Assembly (NCBI GenBank): GCA_029863605.1
Contig: JAOTVB010000022.1
Coordinates: forward strand, 1 to 52,277
Direction of reading: 5' to 3'
Length of the DNA stretch: 52,277 bases
Source of the DNA: Myxococcales bacterium
GTDB lineage: Bacteria > Myxococcota_A > Polyangia > Polyangiales > Houyiibacteriaceae
The notes below the pieces were generated by a model. That model searched no databases and had not been told where the DNA came from. It was given only the letters and a program-made list of their open reading frames with translations. A program made the translations under genes and the position numbers. Below are positions 1 through 6,588 of this stretch, in pieces (the first letter of the stretch is position 1; every line of letters begins with the position of its first letter).

Positions 1-708
1 GAGCTCTCCCATGTAGAAAAACGCCGTATAGTCGCTGACGCGCGCGGCCTGCTGCATGGAATGGGTCACGATGACGATCGTGTACTGCTCGCGAAGCTCG
101 CGGATGAGCTCTTCGATCTTGGCAGTCGCGATCGGGTCGAGCGCAGAGGCGGGCTCGTCCATCAGGATCACCTCGGGCCACACCGCCAGGCACCGTGCGA
201 TGCACAATCGTTGCTGCTGGCCGCCGGAGAGCCCGAGCGCCGACGCTTGCAGGCGCTCTTTGACCTCGTCCCATAGCGCCGCCCCCTTGAGCGACTCCTC
301 GACGCGTTCAGCGATTAGGTCCTTGTCCTTCTCGCCGCCGATCTGCAGGCCGAATGCGACATTGTCGAAGACCGATTTCGGAAAAGGGTTCGACTTCTGG
401 AAGACCATGCCAACCCTACGCCTAACCTCGACCGGGTCCACCCCGCTGCCGTAGATGTCTTCGCCGTCGAGGAGGATACGCCCTTCGACTCGGGCGCTGT
501 AGATCGTATCGTTCATCCGGTTGAGTGCCCTCAAGTACGTGCTCTTGCCGCACCCCGAGGGGCCAATCAACGAAGTGACACTACGGTCGAGGATATCGAG
601 GTCGACGTCCTTGATCGCATGGTTGTCCGCGTAAAAGACGTTGACGCCACGCGTCTCCATCTTGACGCCTGAGGCATGATCGACATTGGCTTTTTGGGGG
701 TCACTCAT
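1..708 (-). CDS. pstB: Phosphate ABC transporter ATP-binding protein PstB (partial, runs off left edge)
   Basis: ATPase of the PstSCAB high-affinity phosphate importer; it powers the PstCA channel from the cytoplasmic face. From the ATG at 708 the frame stays open to the left edge after 236 codons, so roughly the last 20 residues of a usual ~255-residue PstB are missing. Visible motifs: Walker [10 protein letters not shown] (residues 49-57), signature LSGGQQQR, Walker B VILMDEP followed by ASALDP, and the switch histidine in [13 protein letters not shown]. The ATG overlaps the pstA stop (ATGA), implying translational coupling. Last visible gene of the pstSCAB run; a phoU gene, often next, would lie outside the window. 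The QQQR signature and the pst neighbours separate it from other ABC ATPases. Confidence 0.97.
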   Translation of the reverse strand, partial: MSDPQKANVDHASGVKMETRGVNVFYADNHAIKDVDLDILDRSVTSLIGPSGCGKSTYLRALNRMNDTIYSARVEGRILLDGEDIYGSGVDPVEVRRRVGMVFQKSNPFPKSVFDNVAFGLQIGGEKDKDLIAERVEESLKGAALWDEVKERLQASALGLSGGQQQRLCIARCLAVWPEVILMDEPASALDPIATAKIEELIRELREQYTIVIVTHSMQQAARVSDYTAFFYMGEL

Positions 709-1604
709 ATTCGTAGGGCGGCTCGCGACCGAGCACGAATGATCACCGCCAGCAGATTGAGCGAGAACGTCAGCACGAGCAAGACGAGCACGGTGCCAAA
801 GAGCGTCGGTCGTGCGGCGTCGACATTCGGCGACTGCGTAGCCAGCGCGTAGACGTGGTACCCGAGGTGCATGAACATGTCGCGAAGATCGGTTGGCAAG
901 TAGGGCAGGAAGTTGGCCGCCCCACAAAAGATGATCGGCGCGACCTCGCCGGCGCCACGGCTCACGGCCAAGATCACTCCGGTGAGGATTCCGCCTTTCG
1001 CGTTTGGAAGGACGATCTTGTAGACCGTTTGAAAACGCGTTGCGCCGAGCGCCAAGGAGGCGTCGCGAATCTCGCGTGGCACGGTGCGAAGGGCTTCCTC
1101 GGTGGTGACGATCACGACTGGCAACGTCAGGATCGCGAGGGTCAACGACGCCCAGAGGATCGAAGGCTTCCCCCAGACCGGAGTCGTGTCGTCGTAGAGA
1201 AGCGAGTCGATCCCCCCGCCGACGAAAATGATGAAGAAGCCGAGCCCAAAGAGGCCGAACACGATCGAGGGGACGCCTGCAAGGTTGTTTACGGCGATAC
1301 GCACCAACTTGGCAAGCCGCGAACGTGGCGAGGCGTATTCGCTCAGGAAGATCGCCGTCGCGATGCCGATGGGCACCCCTGCGAGAGTCATGAGCAGAGT
1401 CATGAAGACCGTTCCATAGATCGCGGGCCAAATTCCACCGCTGATCATGTCGGCGCCTGGGCGTTCGGTAAGGAACTCTACGCTGATCACCGGAGCGCCA
1501 TGCCAGACGATCTGACCCAGAAGCACACCTAGCAGCAGCAGGATGACCACCAGGGCAAGCCCCGTCAGTCCTCCGAGCAGCCAGTCTTTCTTCGTGTACT
1601 TCAT
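705..1604 (-). CDS. pstA: Phosphate ABC transporter permease PstA
   Basis: Inner-membrane channel subunit of the Pst phosphate importer, partner of PstC. The protein (299 aa from MKYTKKDW) starts with a hydrophobic helix, has about six membrane segments, and carries the permease EAA-type loop around [20 protein letters not shown], which contacts PstB. The frame extends 37 codons further upstream, but I chose ATG 1602-1604 because it overlaps the pstC stop as ATGA and matches the usual PstA length; the upstream extension is hydrophilic and lies entirely inside pstC. Order pstS-C-A-B is the standard operon order. Confidence 0.95.
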   Translation of the reverse strand: MKYTKKDWLLGGLTGLALVVILLLLGVLLGQIVWHGAPVISVEFLTERPGADMISGGIWPAIYGTVFMTLLMTLAGVPIGIATAIFLSEYASPRSRLAKLVRIAVNNLAGVPSIVFGLFGLGFFIIFVGGGIDSLLYDDTTPVWGKPSILWASLTLAILTLPVVIVTTEEALRTVPREIRDASLALGATRFQTVYKIVLPNAKGGILTGVILAVSRGAGEVAPIIFCGAANFLPYLPTDLRDMFMHLGYHVYALATQSPNVDAARPTLFGTVLVLLVLTFSLNLLAVIIRARSRAALRI

Positions 1605-2644
1605 GACGATGCGGTCACCCGTTGGTGGAGGCGCTGAATGATCAGGTCCCCCACGAGGTTCAGCACGAAGGTCACCACGAACAGCATCACCCCAAGCAAG
1701 AACAAAATGCGCCAATGGGGATCGCCCTGGGCCACTTCACCGAGCTCGGCTGCGATCGTGGCGGTGATCGTGCGCACGCTCGTCGTGAAGTCGAATAGCT
1801 CCATGATCGCCGCGTTTCCCGAAGCCATCAGCACGATCATCGTCTCGCCTATCGCGCGGCCGAACCCGAGGACGACACCTGCGGCGATTCCAGGGATTGC
1901 CGCGGGAAGGACGACGCGAAGGGCCACTTGGTACTTCCGGGCGCCTAGGGCCAGCGCTGCCTCGGTGAGCGTGCTTGGGACCGCTTGCAAGGCGTCTTCT
2001 GAAATCGTGAAGATCACCGGCACGATCGTGAGGGCGAGGCCGATCGCCGCTACGATGGCATTCAAACGGAAATGGAAACCAAAAGTGGCCTGGGCCCAAG
2101 ACGCGATGACCATGAGCGCGAAAAACCCGAGCACGACCGAAGGAATGCCGGCAAGAAGCTCGATGATCGGCTTCACGATCTCGCGGAATCTCCTCGGCGC
2201 GTACATGGCCGTGAAGATCGCACAACCAATGCCAAGCGGGACGCTCAACAGCATAGCGAGCAGAGTCACTTTGAGAGATCCAACGAAAAGGGGAATCACG
2301 TTGTACTTGGAGGGCTCGCCAACGGGCTGCCAGATGTACACGGGTTCGTCGTAGCCGTGCCACTGCTTCGCAAAGAAGAGGTCTTGGAGCTCGACCTCTT
2401 GTGCGAAATCCGACTCCCAGAACATGGGGACCGCTTCGCGCGCAATGAAAACGAAGATCAGCGCGATGGCGGCGATGGCCGTTAACGCGAGGAGCGCGAT
2501 CGTTTTCTCGGCAACGCGGTGCCACAACGGTGTGCGAAACGAGCTCGCGAGCTTGGACCGCGACTGACGCGGACCAAACGCAACCCGTCTTCCAGCCTCG
2601 ACGGCTTTGGCGCCGTCAGGTCCCTCGACCACGTGTTCAGTCAC
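1601..2644 (-). CDS. pstC: Phosphate ABC transporter permease PstC
   Basis: Second inner-membrane permease of the phosphate importer. A first membrane helix ([16 protein letters not shown]) is followed by a periplasmic stretch with [24 protein letters not shown], then membrane segments and the coupling loop [20 protein letters not shown]. The frame is open up to 2713, which would give 370 aa and a 77-base overlap with pstS. I prefer GTG 2642-2644, which overlaps the pstS stop by only 8 bases and gives 347 aa with a short hydrophilic N-terminus; the exact start is not certain. It ends four bases into pstA (ATGA). The gene follows pstS directly and should share its Pho-box promoter. Confidence 0.92.
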   Translation of the reverse strand: MTEHVVEGPDGAKAVEAGRRVAFGPRQSRSKLASSFRTPLWHRVAEKTIALLALTAIAAIALIFVFIAREAVPMFWESDFAQEVELQDLFFAKQWHGYDEPVYIWQPVGEPSKYNVIPLFVGSLKVTLLAMLLSVPLGIGCAIFTAMYAPRRFREIVKPIIELLAGIPSVVLGFFALMVIASWAQATFGFHFRLNAIVAAIGLALTIVPVIFTISEDALQAVPSTLTEAALALGARKYQVALRVVLPAAIPGIAAGVVLGFGRAIGETMIVLMASGNAAIMELFDFTTSVRTITATIAAELGEVAQGDPHWRILFLLGVMLFVVTFVLNLVGDLIIQRLHQRVTASS

Positions 2645-3551
2645 TCGATGCCGCGGTTGCTTCCGTCGGAAGCGGATAGTAGCCGACCCCCTCGACAACC
2701 TTTTGGCCATCACTCGATAGGACGAAGTCCAAGTATTCCTTGGCGACTCCGGAAGGCTTGCCCACGCTGTAGACGTTCAGAAAACGTGAGAGCGGGTACT
2801 TTCCGCTTGTGGCGTTTGCCATGTTTGGCTCGACCGGATCGCCACCTGCCGTTGCAACGTTGACCGTGCGAACCCCCTCCGAATAGCCGATTCCGCCGTA
2901 TCCAATGCCGGCCTTGTCCTTGCTCACGGCGTTGATCACCGCTGCGGTGCCTGGGAGGGTCTGTGCGGTCGCCGCGAAGTCTTCGTTGTCGAGAACGTGT
3001 TCTTTGAAGTAGGCGTAAGTCCCCGAGTTGTTTTCGCGGCTGTAGAGGACGATGGCCCGGTCCTCACCGCCGACGTCCTTCCAGTTCGTGGTTTGGCCTC
3101 GGAAGATCTTCTTGAGCTGCGGGATGGTCAGCGATCCGATCGGGTTATCGGCCGACACGTAGACCGCGAGCGCATCGAGCGCGACTCGAAACTCCTTCGC
3201 CTCGCCGCCGCGCCGGTCTCGGAGCTGCTTCCTTTCTTTGTCCTTCATGGGCCTGCTTGCGTTTGCAAGGTCCGCTGTGCCGTTGATCAACGCGGCAACA
3301 CCGGTGCCCGAGCCGCCGCCCGACACTTGAACGACCCTCCCTGGATTCGCCTTCATGAAGGCCTGTGCCCAGTTCTGAGCGAGGATCACCATCGTGTCCG
3401 AGCCCTTGATCGTCAGGGTTGAGCTCGCTTGGGAGGGCACTGCGCTCGTAGCGCGTTCATCGCCCGGCTCGCTTCGGCGCGAAGTGCACGCAGTCGCCAC
3501 GAGCGCGACCGCAATGAAGAGAAACCAATGCTTTTGACTCGCTTTTTTCAA
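2637..3551 (-). CDS. pstS: Periplasmic phosphate-binding lipoprotein PstS
   Basis: Substrate-binding protein that captures inorganic phosphate outside the inner membrane and hands it to PstCA. 304 aa. N-terminal lipoprotein signal with lipobox ATA-C22 after a hydrophobic core, then a low-complexity linker. PstS family motifs: KGSDTMVILAQNWAQAF, VSGGGSGTGVAALINGTADLANASRPM (the phosphate-binding Ser/Gly loop and switch region), and a C-terminal DFVLSSDGQKVVEGVGYYPL. The start is TTG 3549-3551 with a GGAG Shine-Dalgarno eight bases upstream; no ATG or GTG lies better placed. First gene of the pst operon, 35 bases downstream of the Pho box. Processing would use Lgt, encoded at 12586-13590. Confidence 0.95.
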   Translation of the reverse strand: MKKASQKHWFLFIAVALVATACTSRRSEPGDERATSAVPSQASSTLTIKGSDTMVILAQNWAQAFMKANPGRVVQVSGGGSGTGVAALINGTADLANASRPMKDKERKQLRDRRGGEAKEFRVALDALAVYVSADNPIGSLTIPQLKKIFRGQTTNWKDVGGEDRAIVLYSRENNSGTYAYFKEHVLDNEDFAATAQTLPGTAAVINAVSKDKAGIGYGGIGYSEGVRTVNVATAGGDPVEPNMANATSGKYPLSRFLNVYSVGKPSGVAKEYLDFVLSSDGQKVVEGVGYYPLPTEATAASSD

Positions 3552-3586
3552 TGCTTTGCTCCAATCGACCCGACTCTGCGGCCTGG

Positions 3587-3606
3587 ATGTGACAGTCGTG
3601 TGACAG
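3587..3606 (-). promoter_or_regulatory. Pho box (PhoB-type operator) upstream of pstS
   Basis: On the minus strand two CTGTCAC heptamers lie 11 bases apart (CTGTCAC-ACGA-CTGTCAC). This is the PhoB direct-repeat box (CTGTCAT-N4-CTGTCAY) with almost no mismatch outside the AT-rich spacer. It sits 35 bases upstream of the pstS TTG start, in the position where a Pho box normally replaces the -35 element. No clear -10 is visible downstream. Induction under phosphate starvation by a PhoB-like regulator is inferred; no phoB or phoR gene lies in the window. Confidence 0.85.
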
Positions 3607-3675
3607 ACCCGCGACGACCCCGCGTCACAACAGCTAGAGGCTGCCCTGGAAGAAGCGCGAGGCGGCGATCACAGT

Positions 3676-3716
3676 CGACTATAGTCGTTGACTATGGTCA
3701 TATAGGGCGTTAGACT
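3676..3716 (+). promoter_or_regulatory. Promoter and twin palindromic operators of the toxin-antitoxin pair
   Basis: A perfect 12-base palindrome CGACTATAGTCG (3676-3687) and a near-palindrome TGACTATGGTCA (3689-3700) lie 13 bases apart centre to centre and share the core GACTATRGTCR. The second overlaps a -35 hexamer TTGACT (3688-3693), followed after 17 bases by TAGACT (3711-3716). The antitoxin GTG begins six bases after that hexamer, so transcription would start at or next to the start codon, giving a leaderless message. Phd/YefM antitoxins are known to bind paired palindromes over their own promoters, so autorepression is the likely role. Confidence 0.7.
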
Positions 3717-3722
3717 CTGCCC

Positions 3723-3971
3723 GTGAACGACCCGACCGAGACGATTGTGATCTCCGAGTTCAAAGCGAAGTGCTTGGAGATCCTGCGGCGCGTTCACAAG
3801 ACCGGGCGTCCGGTGGTGATCACTCGTCGTGGGGAGCGCATTGCGGAGGTTCATCCTCCTTCACCTGCGAAGGCCGAACCGGACTGGCTCGGGTCTTTCG
3901 CGGGACGGGGGCGCATCACGGGCGACTTGGTCGAGCCGATTGCGGCGGATGACTGGGAGGCGCTTCGTTGA
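3723..3971 (+). CDS. Phd/YefM-family antitoxin
   Basis: DNA-binding antitoxin of a type II toxin-antitoxin pair (82 aa). The N-terminal Phd/YefM fold is recognisable in TIVISEFKAKCLEILRRVHKTGRPVVITRRGERIAEVHP (residues 7-46): an ISEFKAKC strand-helix followed by the conserved 'G-x-x-V-x-I-T-R-x-G-x-x-I-A' strand. The C-terminal half (residues 47-82), rich in Asp, Gly and Trp, is the expected toxin-neutralising tail. Start GTG 3723 is chosen because it lies six bases past a good -10 hexamer; no Shine-Dalgarno is seen. The stop overlaps the toxin start (TTGA). It probably represses its own promoter through the two palindromes just upstream and masks the PIN toxin. Confidence 0.9.
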   Translation: MNDPTETIVISEFKAKCLEILRRVHKTGRPVVITRRGERIAEVHPPSPAKAEPDWLGSFAGRGRITGDLVEPIAADDWEALR

Positions 3972-4366
3972 GCAAAGACTATCTGCTCGACACCCACGTT
4001 TGGTTGTGGAGCCTCCTCGAGCCCGGTCGCCTTCGCAAAAAGACTCGCTCTTCGCTGACGGCGTCCGAAGCGACGCTTTGGCTTTCGCCGATTTCGGTCT
4101 GGGAGACGAGCCTTCTCGTGGAGCGCGGCAGGCTCGAGGTCGACGCCGGCTCGCGTCCTTGGATTCAAGAAGCGCTTGCGGCGAGCGGCATCGGTGAGGC
4201 CGCGCTCAATCACGAAATCGCGCTGCTGTCCCGCGAGGTCGACCTCGAGCACGACGACCCGGCTGACCGGTTCATCGTCGCCACGGCAAGCGTCTATCAA
4301 CTGATTTTGGTGACTGTCGACGAGCGCCTCTTGCGTGGAACAGGCTACGACGCGATTCGGGCGTGA
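3968..4366 (+). CDS. PIN-domain toxin (VapC-like ribonuclease)
   Basis: Predicted Mg-dependent RNase toxin paired with the upstream antitoxin. 132 aa, the whole of it one PIN domain. Acidic metal-binding residues are in place: D8 in LLDTHVW, E46 in SPISVWE, D100 in DPADR and D118 in TVDERL. The LLDTHVWLW opening and SVWE motif are typical of the PIN subfamily coupled to Phd/YefM rather than VapB antitoxins. Start is TTG 3968-3970, overlapping the antitoxin stop (TTGA), so toxin synthesis should depend on antitoxin translation. Cleavage target is unknown (tRNA or rRNA sites are common for the family). Confidence 0.9.
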   Translation: MSKDYLLDTHVWLWSLLEPGRLRKKTRSSLTASEATLWLSPISVWETSLLVERGRLEVDAGSRPWIQEALAASGIGEAALNHEIALLSREVDLEHDDPADRFIVATASVYQLILVTVDERLLRGTGYDAIRA

Positions 4367-4434
4367 AGCACTTCCTTCACGAGGTCATTCAACCGGTCCG
4401 AGACGCAAATCCAACCTCGGTGTATCCTCCCGCC

Positions 4435-4758
4435 ATGGACCAAGACTACGCCCGTTTCCACCAGGACCGAGGCAATATGCTGATCCACATCGTCGCCGTC
4501 CCCGCGTTCATCTATGGCGCGTGGCTCGCGGTGAGCGGGGTGATCGCGGGACGTTGGCTCGGCGCCTTGTTCGGGCTTGGGGCGATCGGGGTGTCGTTGG
4601 TGCTCCAACGCATCGGTCACAATCGAGAGTCGAATCCCTCGCTTCCATTCGACGGCCCGGGGGACTTTGCCAAGCGCATCCTCTCGGAGCAGTTCTACCG
4701 GTTTCCGATGTATGTGCTCACCGGCGGTTGGTTGAAAGCCGTCCGCTCTTCCCGTTGA
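4435..4758 (+). CDS. DUF962/Mpo1-like membrane protein
   Basis: Small membrane protein (107 aa) resembling the DUF962/Mpo1 family, whose yeast member Mpo1 is an Fe-dependent dioxygenase in fatty-acid alpha-oxidation. Family features seen: YARFHQDRGNMLIHIVAVPAFIYGAW near the N-terminus with spaced histidines (HxxxGN...H) that in the family bind metal, a second membrane helix (GALFGLGAIGVSLVLQ), and a further GHN histidine. An in-frame GTG at 4363 would add 24 residues, but ATG 4435 lies six bases after TATCCT and begins right at the family homology, so a leaderless start is likely. It converges on the esterase-like gene with only 13 bases between stops. Substrate unknown. Confidence 0.7.
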   Translation: MDQDYARFHQDRGNMLIHIVAVPAFIYGAWLAVSGVIAGRWLGALFGLGAIGVSLVLQRIGHNRESNPSLPFDGPGDFAKRILSEQFYRFPMYVLTGGWLKAVRSSR

Positions 4759-4771
4759 GCGCTCCGGGCGG

Positions 4772-6571
4772 TTAGAGCTCGCAGGGGAACGCTTCGACCC
4801 CTTCGATGTCGGCGACGAGGGAACCCTCTTCGACCTTGCTTTGGACTTCGTCGGGATCCGAGATCGCGGCGGCCAGCCAGTCGCTCATGACCGTGCCTGC
4901 GACCGATCCGGAGTAGAGCGCCGGGTTCGGCGAGATCACGTGCACGCTCTCCGACACCGTCGTCAGGTAGTAGTTGACCCCGCTCAAGTCCCGCGTGTCG
5001 CAATACGACTGGCGCATAGCATTGATCCACGCGGGCGTGCTCTCGAAAAACGTCGTGCCAACCTGCGTGCTGTCGTTCTGGTTCGACAGAATCAAGAGCT
5101 GCTGCTCGGGCACCGCTTTGAGTCGGGGCGCGGTAGCCTCGAGAAGCTCCGGACCGACCGCGCAATCCCCGGCGAAACAATAGGGAGGCAAATATTCGAG
5201 CGACGCCCAGCCGAGCGGCGGGCCGCCGGCGATCAAGAGGTTACCGAGGGTCCGAACGCTGACTGGGCCGCCGCTATCGAGCGCCAGCCCCGCGTCTGGG
5301 AATCCGGTCGTGCGCGGCCACTGCAGGTCGTCGATCATCCAATGATAGTTGTAGATCGTACCGAAGGCACCGGCCGAAAAGCCTCCAAACATCGCGACGA
5401 TTTGGTCGGGCCGGTAGCCGTCGCCGCCTTCCTCGTCGAGGAGCGCCCACAAGACATCTCGGGTGTACCGGACCGCGGCGCGCACATTGATCGCGCCGAA
5501 GCGATGCACGGTAATGCTATCGAACTCGCTCGTCGCACCCCCACCGATGAAGACATCTTGGTTGCAGTAGGGGAGGAACACCTTGGTCCAGTTGGCAAAC
5601 GGGCTCACAGCTGGGTCATTCGACATGATACCCGACTCGGGGGCCCCGTCGCTGAGCGCCTCGAAGAGGTCGGCCGGACGATTGGCGCAATCGTTTTCGA
5701 ACACACAGACTCCCCCGCCCTCCATCGCGATCAGGATTCTATCGAGAGGCTCACCTTCGGGCGCCAGCCGGATCTGAAACGCAAATGGGCTCCCGTCTCC
5801 ACATCGCGTACCATAGGTTTCCTCGTCGAGGATGACCTGCGCATACTCCCCACGGGGAAGGTTCGGGTCTGCGTTGGTCGGCCCGCAAGAGACGTCGAGT
5901 GGTGCGGTGTCGGCGTAGGTCGTGGCGGTGATGCAATCGATTTGGTGCACGGCGTGCGCGACGTATTTGGACGGGTCGAGAGCGATCAGGTCGCTCAAGC
6001 CAGGGCACGCCCCCTCGACATCGGCAACCGCCGCGGTCGTCATCGCCTCTTCTTCATCGGCAAGCGCGACTGCATTGCAGGTTTCCGCGGCGAGACACTC
6101 TCGTCGCCCGAGTAGGGAGGCATCAACCAAGGCTGTTGCGCGCGTGTGCGCTTGCTCGAGGCACGATCGGCCCGACGGAGACCCGGCCCAAACCGCACCC
6201 TGCGGACCGCCAAACGTTCGCGACGCGAGTGAAACGCTTTCGGACTTGCAGGACGTTTGTAGTCGTCCGAGGAGCGCGTTGACGGTGAGCGCTCCGGTGT
6301 CTTCATCGGTGCAGCTTGCCTGGACCGTTTGCTCGAGGGCGCTGAGGGCACTTGCGGTGGCCGCGTCGTCAGCTGCACATGGGGCGTTGGTCTCGGTGTA
6401 GCAAGAGCGAATCGCTGTGCTGACCTCGGTCGTGCACACCCGGGTCGCTTCCGGTACAGCCTGCTCGCAAGCTTGGGCCGGCGTTGCATCACCGCCATCG
6501 GTTCCGCAACCCGAGAGGCTCGCGACTAAGAATGTCAGGAGAGAAGTGCTTCGAAGCATGAAAGAACGCAT
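4772..6571 (-). CDS. Lipoprotein with pectin acetylesterase/Notum-like hydrolase domain
   Basis: Predicted secreted lipoprotein (599 aa) with an alpha/beta-hydrolase of the pectin acetylesterase/Notum type. Lipobox LSG-C22 follows a hydrophobic core. Residues ~30-225 form a Cys-rich, Ala-rich region of unknown role with regularly spaced Cys. The hydrolase occupies ~240-560: oxyanion region MEGGGVCVFENDC, FLPYCNQDVFIGGG, nucleophile Ser399 in GGFSAGAFG, likely acid Asp in LSNQNDSTQ, and likely His in SESVHVIS. Family members deacylate pectin or, for animal Notum, Wnt; the substrate here cannot be read from sequence. Start ATG 6569-6571; ATG 6557-6559 is an alternative. It diverges from the TonB receptor gene with only 17 bases between them. 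Confidence 0.8.
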   Translation of the reverse strand: MRSFMLRSTSLLTFLVASLSGCGTDGGDATPAQACEQAVPEATRVCTTEVSTAIRSCYTETNAPCAADDAATASALSALEQTVQASCTDEDTGALTVNALLGRLQTSCKSESVSLASRTFGGPQGAVWAGSPSGRSCLEQAHTRATALVDASLLGRRECLAAETCNAVALADEEEAMTTAAVADVEGACPGLSDLIALDPSKYVAHAVHQIDCITATTYADTAPLDVSCGPTNADPNLPRGEYAQVILDEETYGTRCGDGSPFAFQIRLAPEGEPLDRILIAMEGGGVCVFENDCANRPADLFEALSDGAPESGIMSNDPAVSPFANWTKVFLPYCNQDVFIGGGATSEFDSITVHRFGAINVRAAVRYTRDVLWALLDEEGGDGYRPDQIVAMFGGFSAGAFGTIYNYHWMIDDLQWPRTTGFPDAGLALDSGGPVSVRTLGNLLIAGGPPLGWASLEYLPPYCFAGDCAVGPELLEATAPRLKAVPEQQLLILSNQNDSTQVGTTFFESTPAWINAMRQSYCDTRDLSGVNYYLTTVSESVHVISPNPALYSGSVAGTVMSDWLAAAISDPDEVQSKVEEGSLVADIEGVEAFPCEL

Positions 6572-6588
6572 GGCGCCGGGACGCTATC

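Noticed and set aside
2645-2713. Upstream start for pstC giving 370 residues
   Set aside because: Would overlap pstS by 77 bases and add an Arg-rich extension; GTG 2644 at the pstS stop fits better.
4841-6115. Long open frame (424 codons) opposite the esterase-like lipoprotein
   Set aside because: Arg/Pro-rich translation without domains, opposite a gene with signal peptide and catalytic motifs; a GC-rich shadow frame.
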